Origin: Aminobacter ciceronei
GTDB taxonomy: Bacteria > Pseudomonadota > Alphaproteobacteria > Rhizobiales > Rhizobiaceae
Reading direction: 5' to 3'
NCBI RefSeq assembly: GCF_014138625.1
Contig: NZ_JACJHY010000048.1
Location: forward strand, 1 to 33,983
DNA length: 33,983 nucleotides
The notes under the pieces were generated by a model. That model did not search any database, was not told where the DNA came from, and saw nothing but the letters and a program-made list of their open reading frames with translations. The translations under genes and the position numbers were made by a program. Positions 15,193 through 26,339 of this stretch are shown one piece after another (within the stretch, counting starts at the first letter, position 1; each line of letters begins with the position of its first letter).

Positions 15193-17470
15193 TTCCGACC
15201 TTTTCGGTTTCTCTGCCCTGTACTGCGTCGTCGGCACCCTTGGGTGCCGCGGCCTCTTCGGCCGCCGCAGGCAGGATCATGCTGATCATCGCGCCGCGCC
15301 CGCCATGGAAATCGGCTGGTGCGTCGTGAAGTTCCAATCTTCCGCCGTGGTCCTCGACAATCTTCTTGACGATAGCGAGGCCGAGCCCCGTGCCTTTCTC
15401 GCGTGTCGTCATATAGGGCTCGAGCAGCCGCTGGCGATTCTCGCGTGGCAATCCCTTGCCATTGTCGATCACATCGATGCGGATCGAGTTGCCGTCCCGC
15501 CGCGCCCGGATTTTGATGAACCCGGCCTCACCGGTCTGGCGTTCCGCCGCCTCGATCGCCTCGGCGGCATTCTTGATGACATTGCCGAAAGCCTGGGCCA
15601 TCAGGCGGCTGTCAAACGTTCCCTTGAGCGGTCCCGGCGTGATCTCGCGCTCGAAGGCGATGTCGGCGCGGCTGACCTCGACGAGGAACGACGCCTCGCG
15701 CAGCGGTTCGCGGATGTCGATCACCTTCATCTCGGGCTTCGGCATACGCGCAAAGGCCGAGAATTCATCGACCATACGGCCTATGTCGCCGACCTGGCGG
15801 ATGATCGTTTCTGTGCACTGGTCGAAGACCTCGCGGTCCTCGGTGATGACCTTGCCGTAGCGCCGACGGATACGTTCCGCCGACAGCTGGATCGGCGTCA
15901 GCGGGTTCTTGATCTCGTGGGCGATGCGGCGCGCAACGTCGGCCCAGGCGGAGGTGCGCTGCGCGGTCACTAGGTCGGTGATATCGTCGATCGTGACGAC
16001 ATAGGACTTGTCGCCGACCTCGCTCTCGCCCTCCTCGACCGTCACCTGCACGTTGAAGGTGCGCTCGGCGCCGGCGCGGTAGAAGGTGACCTGCTCGCGG
16101 TAGACGGCGCGGCCTGACTTGCGGCCGATCTCGAAGACGCGACCGACATGCGGCAACAGGATCGACAGGTTCTGGCCAAGCGACTCGGAAGCCGAGATTG
16201 CCAGCATCGCCTCCGCCGACGGATTGACGATGGTGATGCTGCCATAAGGGTCGACGCCGATGACGCCGGCGGTAACGCCCGACAGCACGGCTTCCGAGAA
16301 ACGACGGCGCTCGTCGATGACGTCCTTGGCGGTCAGGATCTCGTTGCGTTGCGACTTGAGCTCGAGCAGCATGTTGTTGAACGTGTCACTCAGCGCGCCG
16401 ACGTCGCCATCCGACTGCCGCACCGGCACCGAGACGTCGAGATTGCCTGTGGCAACCTCGTCGGCGGCGCCGATCAGCTGGCGGATCGGCCGGACGATGC
16501 GGTCAGCGACCGCAATACCGGTCCAGATCGCCGACAGCACGACGATCAGCGTCAGGCCGAGATAGAGCAGCGCAAAGGCGATCTGCGTGGTACGCCGGTT
16601 GGCGCCGAGGTCGCGATATTCCTCGGTGTTGGCGGTGACGATCTGGCGCGCCTTGATCACCTCCGGATCGACCAGCCGGATCGTGTAGAGGTAGAGCCCT
16701 TCGATCTCGCGCAGCTTGATGATGGCGCCGACGATGTTGCGCGTCTTCGGCTCGATCAGCACCGGCTTGCCGTCGGCGGCGGTCTGGACCGCAACGGCCG
16801 GAGGCTCGGGCATGGCGAAATCGGCGCCGGTCTTGGCGCTCATGACGAAGGAGCCGTCGGCGCTGATCAGGGCCGCGTGGGCCAGCGCCCGCAATTGCGC
16901 TTGCCGGCCCATGAAGTCGAGGAAGCCGCTGCGGTCGAGACCGTAGAGCGGACGGTTGTTGTCGAGGTCGTTGGCCATCGACAGCGTCGTGCTCTGCAGG
17001 TTGCGGGCGTTTTCCTGGACATAGGCTTCGGCGATCGACAGCGATGAATTGACGATCGTCGTGGTGCGGATCTGGAACCAGCGGTCGAGGCCGATGTCGA
17101 GCGTGATCGAGGCGACGACGGCGACAAGCAGCGCCGGCAAGGCTGCCACCAGCGCGAACATCGTGACAATGCGCACATGCAGCCGCGACGCGGCCTTGCC
17201 GCGCTTGCGGGCCATGACGATGCGCTGGATCTCGAAGGCGATCAGTCCGACGAGGATCAGCACCAGCACGGCATTGATGGCGATCAGCGCCAGCGTCGTC
17301 GTCGAATCAGGCGTGATCGGGGTGACGCCGATCAGAATAGCGAACGACACCGCTGCCGAAACCAGCGCGGCGGCGATAGCCAGCACGCCCGGAAGCGCGA
17401 GAAGGCGGCGACCTTCCTGCCGAGGGTGTACGGGCGTCTTGTCGTTTAGAGGTTTTGCCTGGCTCGCCAT
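15182..17470 (-). CDS. ntrY: Membrane sensor histidine kinase NtrY
   Basis: The 762-residue kinase phosphorylates NtrX. From the N-terminus it shows membrane segments at about 27-51, 58-82 and 103-123, a periplasmic sensor region, a further segment at about 298-321, HAMP (RIVRPIRQLIGAADEVATG), PAS, the H box with His518 ([12 protein letters not shown]), and the ATPase domain (NVIKNAAEAI, DNGKGLP, GTGLGLAIVKKIV). ATGs at 17515 and 17488 are in frame. None of the three has a clear ribosome site. I prefer 17470 because it gives the usual family length and a candidate promoter lies almost on top of 17515. Confidence 0.88.
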   Translation of the reverse strand: MASQAKPLNDKTPVHPRQEGRRLLALPGVLAIAAALVSAAVSFAILIGVTPITPDSTTTLALIAINAVLVLILVGLIAFEIQRIVMARKRGKAASRLHVRIVTMFALVAALPALLVAVVASITLDIGLDRWFQIRTTTIVNSSLSIAEAYVQENARNLQSTTLSMANDLDNNRPLYGLDRSGFLDFMGRQAQLRALAHAALISADGSFVMSAKTGADFAMPEPPAVAVQTAADGKPVLIEPKTRNIVGAIIKLREIEGLYLYTIRLVDPEVIKARQIVTANTEEYRDLGANRRTTQIAFALLYLGLTLIVVLSAIWTGIAVADRIVRPIRQLIGAADEVATGNLDVSVPVRQSDGDVGALSDTFNNMLLELKSQRNEILTAKDVIDERRRFSEAVLSGVTAGVIGVDPYGSITIVNPSAEAMLAISASESLGQNLSILLPHVGRVFEIGRKSGRAVYREQVTFYRAGAERTFNVQVTVEEGESEVGDKSYVVTIDDITDLVTAQRTSAWADVARRIAHEIKNPLTPIQLSAERIRRRYGKVITEDREVFDQCTETIIRQVGDIGRMVDEFSAFARMPKPEMKVIDIREPLREASFLVEVSRADIAFEREITPGPLKGTFDSRLMAQAFGNVIKNAAEAIEAAERQTGEAGFIKIRARRDGNSIRIDVIDNGKGLPRENRQRLLEPYMTTREKGTGLGLAIVKKIVEDHGGRLELHDAPADFHGGRGAMISMILPAAAEEAAAPKGADDAVQGRETEKVGNGV

Positions 17471-17503
17471 GCTGCCGTGTAGAGACATTGATTGCGGCGC
17501 ATC

Positions 17504-17532
17504 TATGCAACGCATTGTGGCGATTATGCAAC
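17504..17532 (-). promoter_or_regulatory. Candidate ntrY promoter with two GTTGCATA direct repeats
   Basis: On the minus strand GTTGCATA occurs at 17525-17532 and again at 17504-17511, 21 bases apart, or two helical turns. CATAAT inside the first copy (17523-17528) could be a -10 box. This suggests that ntrYX has its own regulated promoter in addition to read-through from ntrC. Confidence 0.35.
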
Positions 17533-17609
17533 ATTTTCGCCCGAAGCAAAAATGTTTAGACGGGCTATCGACAGATAAGCGTGTTCAGTCCCGACGCGAT
17601 GTTCGCGCG

Positions 17610-19063
<1,454 letters not shown>

Positions 19064-19067
<4 letters not shown>

Positions 19068-20200
19068 CGATGGGCTCCTTCGCTGTCGTCGTCGAGATGC
19101 ACGGGCAGTTCCTTCCAGGCAGGCATCAGGATGCGGAAGGTGGTGCCGCGCGGGGTCGAATCGCACTCGATCACGCCGCCATGGTCACCGACGATCTTGG
19201 CGACAAGCGCCAGACCGAGACCCGAGCCATTGGGCTTGGTGGTGATGAAAGGGTCGAACAGGATCGGCAGGATGTCCTCTGACACGCCCGATCCGTTGTC
19301 GTGGACGCAGAATTCCAGCGGCAACGAGACACGATCCTGTGTGCCAGGGATCGACATGCGGATGCCGGGCTTGAAGGCGGTCGACAGCGTGATTTCGCCA
19401 TGCGGGTCGTGGCCGATCGCCTCGGCGGCGTTCTTGACCAGGTTGAGAAACACCTGGATCAGCTGGTCACGGTTGGCATAAACCGGCGGCAGCGACGGAT
19501 CGTAATCCTCCAGGATCTTGATTCCATTGGCAAAGCCGTTCCTGGCCAGCGCCTTCACATGGTCGAGCACGACGTGGATGTTTACCGGATAGCGGTCAAC
19601 AGGTCGCTCATCCGAAAACACCTCCATGCGGTCGACGAGCGAAACAATACGATCGGTTTCATCGACGATCAGCCGCGTCAGCGCGCGGTCTTCGTCGGAA
19701 GCGGAGAGCTCCAAAAGCTGCGCGGCCCCCCTAATGCCGGAGAGCGGGTTCTTGATCTCATGCGCCAGCATCGCGGCCAGGCCGGTGACGGAGCGCGCGG
19801 CACCGCGATGCGTCATCTGACGGTCGATCTTGTCGGCCATCGAGCGCTCCTGGAACATCACCACCACCGATCCCGGCAACTCGGATGCAGGTGCGACGTA
19901 GAGATCGACCATCTTCTCGATGCCCAGCCGGGGCGACGAAACATCGACGCGGTACTCGTTGACGGGCGTGTTGCGCTCGCGCACCTGCTCGACCAGCGTC
20001 AGGATGGGGCTGCCGAAAGGCACGAAGCGCGACAGCTCGCTGCGCGACAGCATGGCAGCACTGGAACGGAAGAAGTCCTCGGCATCGGCATTGGCGAAAG
20101 TGATGAAATTGTCCGGCCCGATCATGATGACCGGGCGACGGATCGTGTTCAGCACGATCTGCGCGGCATCAACCGACTGAGGCGCCCGGTCGAAACTCAT
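19064..20200 (-). CDS. ntrB: Nitrogen sensor kinase/phosphatase NtrB (NRII)
   Basis: The 378-residue cytoplasmic kinase controls NtrC phosphorylation in response to PII signalling. It has an N-terminal PAS domain ([20 protein letters not shown], in part), the H box with His147 ([19 protein letters not shown]), the N box [11 protein letters not shown], the G1 box VHDNGSGV and G2 [18 protein letters not shown]. There is no membrane segment. The start at 20200 overlaps the dusB stop as ATGA and follows AAGGA. The order dusB-ntrB-ntrC is the classic nifR3-ntrBC operon of Rhizobium and Rhodobacter. Confidence 0.95.
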
Positions 20201-21225
20201 GCCGCATTCCTTTCGAACATGCATTCGCCGAAAGCCGCAAGTGCTTCACGCAGCGATGAAATCACCTGCTGCGACTCGAACGATGTCAGCACCCGGCGGC
20301 GCAGCTCGTCAGGCAGTGAAGCGGTGTGGCGATCGAGATACCAGCCGAGATGCTTGCGCGCCTGGCGCAGGCCACTCGCGATGCCATAGAGCGCCAGCAT
20401 GTCCTCGTAATGGGCAACGACATAGTCGACCAGGTCGGACGACGACCTGGGCACATCAGTTGCACCGCTCCTGCCTGCGGCAGCGGCGATCACGCCAGCA
20501 GTCCATGGCGCACCATAATGCGAACGCCCCGCCATGACGGCATCGGCACCCGACTGCTCGAGAATGCCCATCGCATCTCCCGGTGTCGCCACATCGCCAT
20601 TTGCGACGACGGGAATGCTGACTGCCTGCTTGACGCGCGCGATGGCGCGCCAGTCGGCTTTGCCCTGATAGAACTGGCAGCGCGTGCGGCCATGCACGGT
20701 GACCATCCGGACGCCCGCCTGCTCAGCACGGAGGGCCAGTTCGGGGGCATTGAGCACGTGGTCGTCCCAGCCCAGCCGCATCTTGAGCGTCACGGGCACG
20801 TCGACTGCGCCAACGACGGCATCGATCAAGGTCAGCGCGTAGTCGAGGTCGCGCATCAGCGCCGAGCCGGCATAACCGCCCGTCACCTTCTTGGCCGGGC
20901 AGCCCATGTTGATATCGATTACATCGGCGCCTTCGCCGACGGCGATGCGGGCGGCCTCGGCCATATGCGCTGCCTCGCGGCCGGCCAACTGCACCATGTG
21001 CACGGGCAGGCCAGAGTGGCGGATGCGGAAGCCGCTGGAGCCGCGCCCCTTTGCCAATTCGCCGCTCGCCACCATCTCCGACACGACAAGGCCGGCCCCA
21101 TGGGCATAAGCGCGCGTGCGGAAGGCTTCGTCGGTGACACCCGACATCGGCGCCAGGAACACCCGATTGCGGATTGTCACATCGCCGATCGAAAGCGGCT
21201 CGCCGAGTTTTTCCAGATCAGTCAT
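20197..21225 (-). CDS. dusB: tRNA-dihydrouridine synthase DusB (NifR3)
   Basis: The 342-residue flavoenzyme reduces uridine to dihydrouridine in tRNA D-loops using FMN and NADPH. The TIM-barrel signature appears as [24 protein letters not shown] (with the catalytic cysteine), MVTVHGRTR and [10 protein letters not shown]. The start at 21225 (MTDLEKLG) fits the family, but no clear ribosome site precedes it. In-frame ATGs farther upstream reach into a palindrome and are unlikely. It is the first gene of the ntr operon, under its old name nifR3, and diverges from ispDF. Confidence 0.92.
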   Translation of the reverse strand: MTDLEKLGEPLSIGDVTIRNRVFLAPMSGVTDEAFRTRAYAHGAGLVVSEMVASGELAKGRGSSGFRIRHSGLPVHMVQLAGREAAHMAEAARIAVGEGADVIDINMGCPAKKVTGGYAGSALMRDLDYALTLIDAVVGAVDVPVTLKMRLGWDDHVLNAPELALRAEQAGVRMVTVHGRTRCQFYQGKADWRAIARVKQAVSIPVVANGDVATPGDAMGILEQSGADAVMAGRSHYGAPWTAGVIAAAAGRSGATDVPRSSSDLVDYVVAHYEDMLALYGIASGLRQARKHLGWYLDRHTASLPDELRRRVLTSFESQQVISSLREALAAFGECMFERNAA

Positions 21226-21252
21226 GCACAAAAACAAAGCACCATTCACTGC

Positions 21253-21287
21253 TGCACAATGAGTAGCCACTGTCGGGTCATTGTGCA
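21253..21287. promoter_or_regulatory. Perfect 10-bp inverted repeat between dusB and ispDF
   Basis: TGCACAATGA (21253-21262) and TCATTGTGCA (21278-21287) are exact inverse copies separated by 15 bases. The repeat lies 28-62 bases upstream of the dusB start and about 80-110 upstream of ispDF. The TGCAC/GTGCA ends recall NtrC half-sites, but the spacing differs from the standard NtrC site. It may be an operator for the dusB-ntrBC operon. Confidence 0.6.
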
Positions 21288-21365
21288 ACTGCGAAATGAC
21301 AGCCGAATGCGGCGCTTTCTGGATTCCTCTGGCCTTCCTGAGGGCTCGCGGCTAAGCCTCTGCAC

Positions 21366-22589
21366 ATGAATCCGAAGCCGTTGCCGAACCAGCAGAATTC
21401 GAACGTCGCCGTCGTGGTCGTGGCGGCCGGGCGCGGTGAACGCGCCGGCCAGGCTGACGGACCGAAGCAATATCGCCGGATCGGCGGCAAGGCGGTGATC
21501 TGGCACACGCTGAAGGCATTTCTCGACCACCCCAAGGTTGGCCCGATCGCGGTTGCCATCCACGCCGACGACAGCGAGCTTTTTGCCTCAGCTGCCGGCG
21601 AATTGGCCGCGCGCGTCACCACTGTCGTCGGCGGCGCAACGCGCCAGGATTCGACGCGCTTTGCGCTCATTGCCTTGCAGCAATCCAGGCCACAGGCCGT
21701 GCTGATCCATGATGGCGTCAGGCCGTTCATCAGCCCTGAAGTCATCGATCGCGCCATTTCGGGCATCGACGCCAGTCACGGCTCACTGCCGTCGCTGCCA
21801 GTTTCCGACACCCTCAAGAAAGAAGCCTTCGACCGTACCGTGGCCGAAACAGTGCCGCGCGCGGGCCTGCATTCGGCGCAGACGCCGCAAGGCTTTCCCT
21901 TCGATCCGATCTTTTCCGCGCACCAGCGCGCCTTCGAGGCCGGCCGCAGCGATTTCACAGACGATTCCGCCATCGCAGAATGGGCAGGCATCCCGGTTCG
22001 CCTCGTGCTCGGCTCGCCCGACAACGTCAAACTCACCTGGGCTAAGGACATCGCCATGGCCGATCAGCGCCTTTCCGGCCAAGCAATCAGCTTTCCCGAC
22101 GTCCGTACCGGCAACGGTTACGACGTGCACTCATTCGAAGCAGGCGACCATGTCTGGCTGTGCGGCGTGAAGATCGCGCATTCGAAGAAGCTGAACGGAC
22201 ATTCCGATGCCGATGTGGGACTGCATGCGCTGACCGACGCATTGCTGGCCACCTGCGGCGCCGGCGACATCGGCACCCATTTCCCGCCATCCGACCCGCA
22301 GTGGAAGGGTGCCGCGTCACGCCAGTTCGTCGAACATGCGGCGGCGATCGTGCGCTCGCGCGGTGGCCGCATCGCCAATGCCGACGTCACGCTGATCTGC
22401 GAGGCGCCAAAGGTCGGTCCCCATCGTGCGGCAATGACGGCGGAACTCGCAGACATGCTGCGCATCGCGCCCGAGCGCATCTCGATCAAGGCAACGACCA
22501 ACGAGAAGCTCGGCTTCATCGGGCGTGAAGAGGGCATCGCCGCGATCGCAACCGCAAGCGTGGTCTATCCCGGGGAACTGCCGGAATGA
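21366..22589 (+). CDS. ispDF: Bifunctional IspD/IspF enzyme of the MEP isoprenoid pathway
   Basis: The 407-residue fusion performs two non-consecutive steps: IspD joins CTP to methylerythritol phosphate, and IspF forms the cyclic diphosphate MEcPP. The IspD domain (residues about 14-235) shows [19 protein letters not shown] and LIHDGVRPF. The IspF domain (about 246-404) shows GNGYDVHSF, with metal ligands Asp253 and His255, then [17 protein letters not shown] and [14 protein letters not shown]. This fusion is common in Alphaproteobacteria. The stop overlaps the next gene as ATGA. Confidence 0.95.
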   Translation: MNPKPLPNQQNSNVAVVVVAAGRGERAGQADGPKQYRRIGGKAVIWHTLKAFLDHPKVGPIAVAIHADDSELFASAAGELAARVTTVVGGATRQDSTRFALIALQQSRPQAVLIHDGVRPFISPEVIDRAISGIDASHGSLPSLPVSDTLKKEAFDRTVAETVPRAGLHSAQTPQGFPFDPIFSAHQRAFEAGRSDFTDDSAIAEWAGIPVRLVLGSPDNVKLTWAKDIAMADQRLSGQAISFPDVRTGNGYDVHSFEAGDHVWLCGVKIAHSKKLNGHSDADVGLHALTDALLATCGAGDIGTHFPPSDPQWKGAASRQFVEHAAAIVRSRGGRIANADVTLICEAPKVGPHRAAMTAELADMLRIAPERISIKATTNEKLGFIGREEGIAAIATASVVYPGELPE

Positions 22590-23092
22590 GCGACGTCACC
22601 GCCCTCGCCTCGGCCCTGCTCGACGCCTGCCTTGCCCAGGGCATCATGATCGCAACGGCCGAAAGCTGCACGGGCGGCATGATCATCGCTGCCCTGACTG
22701 ATATTGCCGGCTCGTCGGCCGTCGTCGACCGCGGCTTCATCACCTATTCCAACGAAGCGAAGATGGAGATGCTCGGCGTCTCCGAGGCGACGCTCAAGGT
22801 CCACGGCGCGGTGTCGCGCGAAACTGCGCTTGAAATGTCAGCGGGTGCGCTTGCCCATTCGCGTGCCAGCCTGGCGCTTGCGGTAACAGGCGTCGCCGGC
22901 CCCGGCGGCGGCTCGGCCGAAAAGCCAGTCGGCCTGGTCTGGTTCGGCGTCGCGCGCAAAGGCGCGCCAGTGGAAGCGGAGTTCCGCATCTTCGAAGACA
23001 AGGGCCGCGACTTCATCCGCCGTGAGACGGTCAGGACAGCGCTGGGACTGGGCCTGCGGGCCGTCGGTCAGGCCGGCTTCGCCGGACCGTAG
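22586..23092 (+). CDS. pncC: Stand-alone CinA C-terminal domain protein (nicotinamide-nucleotide amidase PncC-like)
   Basis: The 168-residue protein is the amidohydrolase part of CinA without the N-terminal domain. In E. coli PncC this domain converts nicotinamide mononucleotide to nicotinate mononucleotide in NAD salvage. The conserved signature is [10 protein letters not shown] near residue 26, with [11 protein letters not shown] later. The start overlaps ispDF by 4 nt. The 3' end overlaps the ratA-like gene on the other strand by 25 nt. Confidence 0.85.
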   Translation: MSDVTALASALLDACLAQGIMIATAESCTGGMIIAALTDIAGSSAVVDRGFITYSNEAKMEMLGVSEATLKVHGAVSRETALEMSAGALAHSRASLALAVTGVAGPGGGSAEKPVGLVWFGVARKGAPVEAEFRIFEDKGRDFIRRETVRTALGLGLRAVGQAGFAGP

Positions 23093-23529
23093 ATCGCGTC
23101 GGCGCGCTTCTCGAAAGCTTCGGCGAACATGCGGAAGGCGCGGTCGAACATGGTGCCCATCAGGGCGCCGAGGATGCGGTTCTTGAACTCGTAGTCGATG
23201 AAGAACTCGACGCCGGAGCCACCGTCGGGCGCTGGGACGAATTTCCATTCATTGGTGAGATAGCGGAACGGGCCATCGAGATATTTGACGTCGATGGTAT
23301 TTTCGTCAGGGGTGAGCAGCACCTGGGTGGTGAAGGTCTCGCGGAATGCCTTGTAGCCGACGGTCATGTCGGCCACGAGAATCTCACGTCCATCGCGCTC
23401 ACGCCGCGAGCGGACGTTGAGTGCTTCGCACAGCGGCAGGAATTCGGGGTATTTCTCCACGTCGGCAACCAGGGCGAACATCTTGTCCGGCGGGTGGCCG
23501 ACGTGACGGGTGGTTTCGAATTTCGGCAT
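23068..23529 (-). CDS. RatA/COQ10 family START-like protein
   Basis: The 153-residue protein belongs to the COQ10/RatA family, small START-fold proteins that bind lipids. The mitochondrial member assists ubiquinone function, and E. coli RatA has been reported to affect ribosome assembly. The recognisable parts are VADVEKYPEFLPLCEA, MTVGYKAFRETFTTQV and the amphipathic end [21 protein letters not shown], in part. The start at 23529 fits the family. It lies 10 nt after the lipA stop, so it is probably co-transcribed. In Alphaproteobacteria it regularly follows lipA. Confidence 0.85.
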   Translation of the reverse strand: MPKFETTRHVGHPPDKMFALVADVEKYPEFLPLCEALNVRSRRERDGREILVADMTVGYKAFRETFTTQVLLTPDENTIDVKYLDGPFRYLTNEWKFVPAPDGGSGVEFFIDYEFKNRILGALMGTMFDRAFRMFAEAFEKRADAIYGPAKPA

Positions 23530-23539
23530 CCGGCGCTGA

Positions 23540-24502
23540 TCAGGCCTTTTTCGTGAGCAGCGCTTCGCGCGCGGCGCGCAGCTTGGCGAAATCATCGCCG
23601 GCATGGTGCGACGAGCGCGTTAGCGGGCTTGAGGCAACGAGCAGGAAGCCCTTGGACTTGCCGACGGTCGCGTAGGACTGGAATTCATCAGGCGTCACGA
23701 ACTTCTTGACCGGGTGGTGCTTCTTCGACGGCTGCAGGTACTGGCCGATGGTCATGAAGTCGACATTGGCGCTGCGCAGGTCGTCCATCAGCTGAAGCAC
23801 TTCATTGCGCTCCTCGCCGAGCCCGACCATGATGCCGGACTTGGTGAAGATAGAGGGATCGAGCTCCTTGACCCGCTGCAGCAGGCGGATCGAATGGAAG
23901 TAGCGCGCGCCGGGGCGAACGGTCAGATAGTTCGACGGCACGGTTTCAAGATTGTGGTTGAAGACGTCGGGGCGCGCGGCAACCACGATCTCCAGCGCCC
24001 CTTCCTTGCGCAGGAAGTCTGGCGTCAGGATCTCGATGGTCGTGGTCGGCGTCAGCCGGCGGATGGCGTGGATCACGTCGGCAAAATGCTGGGCACCGCC
24101 GTCGGCAAGATCGTCGCGGTCGACCGAAGTGATGACGACGTGAGTCAGGCCCATCTGGGCGACGGCCTTGGCCACGCTCTCCGGCTCGTTCGGGTCGAGC
24201 GCCGTCGGGATGCCGGTGGCGACATTGCAGAATGCGCAGGCGCGGGTGCAGATCTCGCCCATGATCATGAAGGTAGCGTGCTTCTTTTCCCAGCACTCGC
24301 CAATGTTGGGGCAGCCGGCCTCCTCACAGACGGTGACCAGCTTGTGCGACTTCACGATCTCGCGCGTTTCCTGATAGCCGCGCGACACCGGCGCCTTGAC
24401 GCGGATCCAGTCTGGCTTGCGCAGAACCTCCTGATCGGGCCGGTGGGCCTTTTCCGGGTGCCGCGCGCGCGGACGGTCTTTGAGATCAAGCACAGTGACC
24501 AT
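23540..24502 (-). CDS. lipA: Lipoyl synthase LipA
   Basis: The 320-residue radical-SAM enzyme inserts two sulfur atoms into octanoyl groups on lipoyl domains. It has both iron-sulfur binding sets: Cys59, Cys64 and Cys70 for the auxiliary cluster, which gives up sulfur, and Cys85, Cys89 and Cys92 (C-x3-C-x2-C) for the SAM cluster. The RSS motif near the C-terminus (LTRSSHHAG) supplies the serine ligand. Its substrates, the lipoyl domains of PdhB and PdhC, are encoded in the same cluster upstream. ratA follows closely. Confidence 0.96.
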   Translation of the reverse strand: MVTVLDLKDRPRARHPEKAHRPDQEVLRKPDWIRVKAPVSRGYQETREIVKSHKLVTVCEEAGCPNIGECWEKKHATFMIMGEICTRACAFCNVATGIPTALDPNEPESVAKAVAQMGLTHVVITSVDRDDLADGGAQHFADVIHAIRRLTPTTTIEILTPDFLRKEGALEIVVAARPDVFNHNLETVPSNYLTVRPGARYFHSIRLLQRVKELDPSIFTKSGIMVGLGEERNEVLQLMDDLRSANVDFMTIGQYLQPSKKHHPVKKFVTPDEFQSYATVGKSKGFLLVASSPLTRSSHHAGDDFAKLRAAREALLTKKA

Positions 24503-24514
24503 CAGTCTATCCTA

Positions 24515-24796
24515 TCAAGGCCGACGCGCTTGCGAGCGGCCGAAAATCCAGAGCACGATGACCGCGCCTGCGATGGCGACGATCAGATTGCCCATGAAGC
24601 CGTAATAATTGATACCGAGCAGCCCCGCCAGAGTGCCGCCGACAAACGATCCGGCGATGCCGACGAGGATGTTGGTCAGGAAGCCGTGGTCGCGGTTCAT
24701 CGTGCGCTCGGCGACGTAGCCGGCAAGGAAGCCGATGAGCAGCATGCCGAAGAAACCGACGCCCGGCATGCCCATGATTCCGTAACTCTGTTCCAT
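24515..24796 (-). CDS. GlsB/YeaQ/YmgE family small membrane protein
   Basis: The 93-residue protein consists mainly of three hydrophobic, glycine-rich segments (GVGFFGMLLIGFLAGYVAE, then GFLTNILVGIAGSFVGGTLAGLLG in pieces, then GNLIVAIAGAVIVLWIFG). This is the pattern of the transglycosylase-associated YeaQ/YmgE family. It likely sits in the inner membrane. Members are often stress-induced and their role is not known. GGAG precedes the start. The gene lies between lpdA and lipA. Confidence 0.85.
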   Translation of the reverse strand: MEQSYGIMGMPGVGFFGMLLIGFLAGYVAERTMNRDHGFLTNILVGIAGSFVGGTLAGLLGINYYGFMGNLIVAIAGAVIVLWIFGRSQARRP

Positions 24797-24878
24797 CAGT
24801 CGTCTCCGGCCACTCGCGGACGTTCTGCTGATATAGTTCCATCAGGCGCGCCGCAACAGACGCGCCGATGGGTATCGG

Positions 24879-26324
24879 TCATGCGTTGAGCGCACGCCCA
24901 TAGGCGTCGAGCACGCTTTCCTTCATCGTTTCCGAGATCGTCGGATGCGGGAAGATGGTGTGCATCAGCTCTTCTTCCGTCGTTTCGAGGTTCATCGCCA
25001 CGACAAAACCCTGGATCAGCTCGGTCACTTCGGCGCCGACGAGGTGCGCGCCGAGCAACTGGCCGGTCTTCTTGTCGAAGATGGTCTTGACCATGCCCTG
25101 ATCCTCGCCAAGCGCGATTGCCTTGCCGTTGGCGACGAAGGGGAAGCGGCCGACGCGGATGTCGTGGCCGGCTTCCTTGGCCTTGGCTTCGGTCAGGCCA
25201 ACGGACGCGACCTGTGGGTTGCAGTAGGTGCAACCTGGGATCTTGAGCTTGTCCATCGGATGCACGTTGGGCAGGCCGGCGATCTTCTCGACGCAGATGA
25301 CGGCCTCGTGCTCGGCCTTGTGCGCCAGCATGGGCGGACCTGCGACGTCGCCGATGGCATAGATGCCAGGCACATTGGTCTTGCCGTAGCCGTCAATGAC
25401 GATGCAGCCGCGGTCAGTCTTCACGCCGAGCGCTTCGAGGCCGATGTTTTCGATGTTGCCCTGCACGCCGACGGCCGAGATCATGCGGTCGGCGGTGATC
25501 TTCTCTATCTTGCCGTCCTTCATCTCGACATGGGCGGTAACCGAATTGGCGCCCTTCTCGACCTTGGTAACCTTGGCTTCGAGATGGATCTTCATGCCCT
25601 GCTTTTCGAACTGCTTCTTGGCGAAGGCCGAGATCTCGGCGTCTTCCACCGGCATGACGGCTGGCATCACTTCGACGACGGTCACCTCGACGCCCATCGT
25701 ACGGTAGAACGAGGCGAATTCGATGCCGATGGCGCCGGACCCCATGACCAGCAGCGACTTCGGCATCTCCGGCGGCACCATCGCCTCGAAATAGGTCCAG
25801 ATCAGCTTGCCATCCGGCTCGATGCCGGGCAGCGCGCGCGGACGGGCACCGGTAGCAACGATGATGTGCTTGGCGCTGTAGGTGCCCTCACCCAGCGTGT
25901 TCTTGGGCAACGGCGCCTGCGGCTCCATCGGCTTTTTCGACGATTTCGACACGACGATCTGGCCGGGCTTGGTAAGCTTGGCCTCGCCCCAGATGACGTC
26001 GACCTTGTTCTTCTTCATCAGGAAGCCGACACCGCCATTCATGCGCTGGGCGATGCCGCGCGACCGGTCGACGATGGCCTTGAGGTCGGGCGAGATCGAG
26101 CCTTCGAGCTTCAGGCCGTAATTCTTGGCGTGCTCGGCGAGATGCAGCACTTCGGCCGAGCGCAGCAGCGCCTTGGTCGGGATGCAGCCCCAGTTGGAGC
26201 AGATGCCGGCGAGGTGCTCGCGCTCGACGACTGCAGTCTTGAGACCGAGCTGGGCAGCGCGGATCGCAGCGATATAGCCGCCGGGGCCGGAGCCGATAAC
26301 GATGACGTCGTAATTGTCAGCCAT
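24879..26324 (-). CDS. lpdA: Dihydrolipoyl dehydrogenase (E3) of the pyruvate dehydrogenase complex
   Basis: The 481-residue flavoprotein reoxidises dihydrolipoyl groups with NAD+. The FAD-binding IGSGPGGYIAAIRAAQLG lies at residues 10-27 and the redox pair Cys42/Cys47 in GICSNWGCIPTKALL. The NAD-binding motif GSGAIGIEFASFYRTMG lies near residue 195, and HPTISETMKE gives the dimer-contributed histidine. The SNWGC form of the active site is common for the E3 encoded next to alphaproteobacterial pdh genes. It follows the GNAT gene by 15 nt. Confidence 0.95.
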   Translation of the reverse strand: MADNYDVIVIGSGPGGYIAAIRAAQLGLKTAVVEREHLAGICSNWGCIPTKALLRSAEVLHLAEHAKNYGLKLEGSISPDLKAIVDRSRGIAQRMNGGVGFLMKKNKVDVIWGEAKLTKPGQIVVSKSSKKPMEPQAPLPKNTLGEGTYSAKHIIVATGARPRALPGIEPDGKLIWTYFEAMVPPEMPKSLLVMGSGAIGIEFASFYRTMGVEVTVVEVMPAVMPVEDAEISAFAKKQFEKQGMKIHLEAKVTKVEKGANSVTAHVEMKDGKIEKITADRMISAVGVQGNIENIGLEALGVKTDRGCIVIDGYGKTNVPGIYAIGDVAGPPMLAHKAEHEAVICVEKIAGLPNVHPMDKLKIPGCTYCNPQVASVGLTEAKAKEAGHDIRVGRFPFVANGKAIALGEDQGMVKTIFDKKTGQLLGAHLVGAEVTELIQGFVVAMNLETTEEELMHTIFPHPTISETMKESVLDAYGRALNA

Positions 26325-26339
26325 GAGTGTGCCTCTTGT

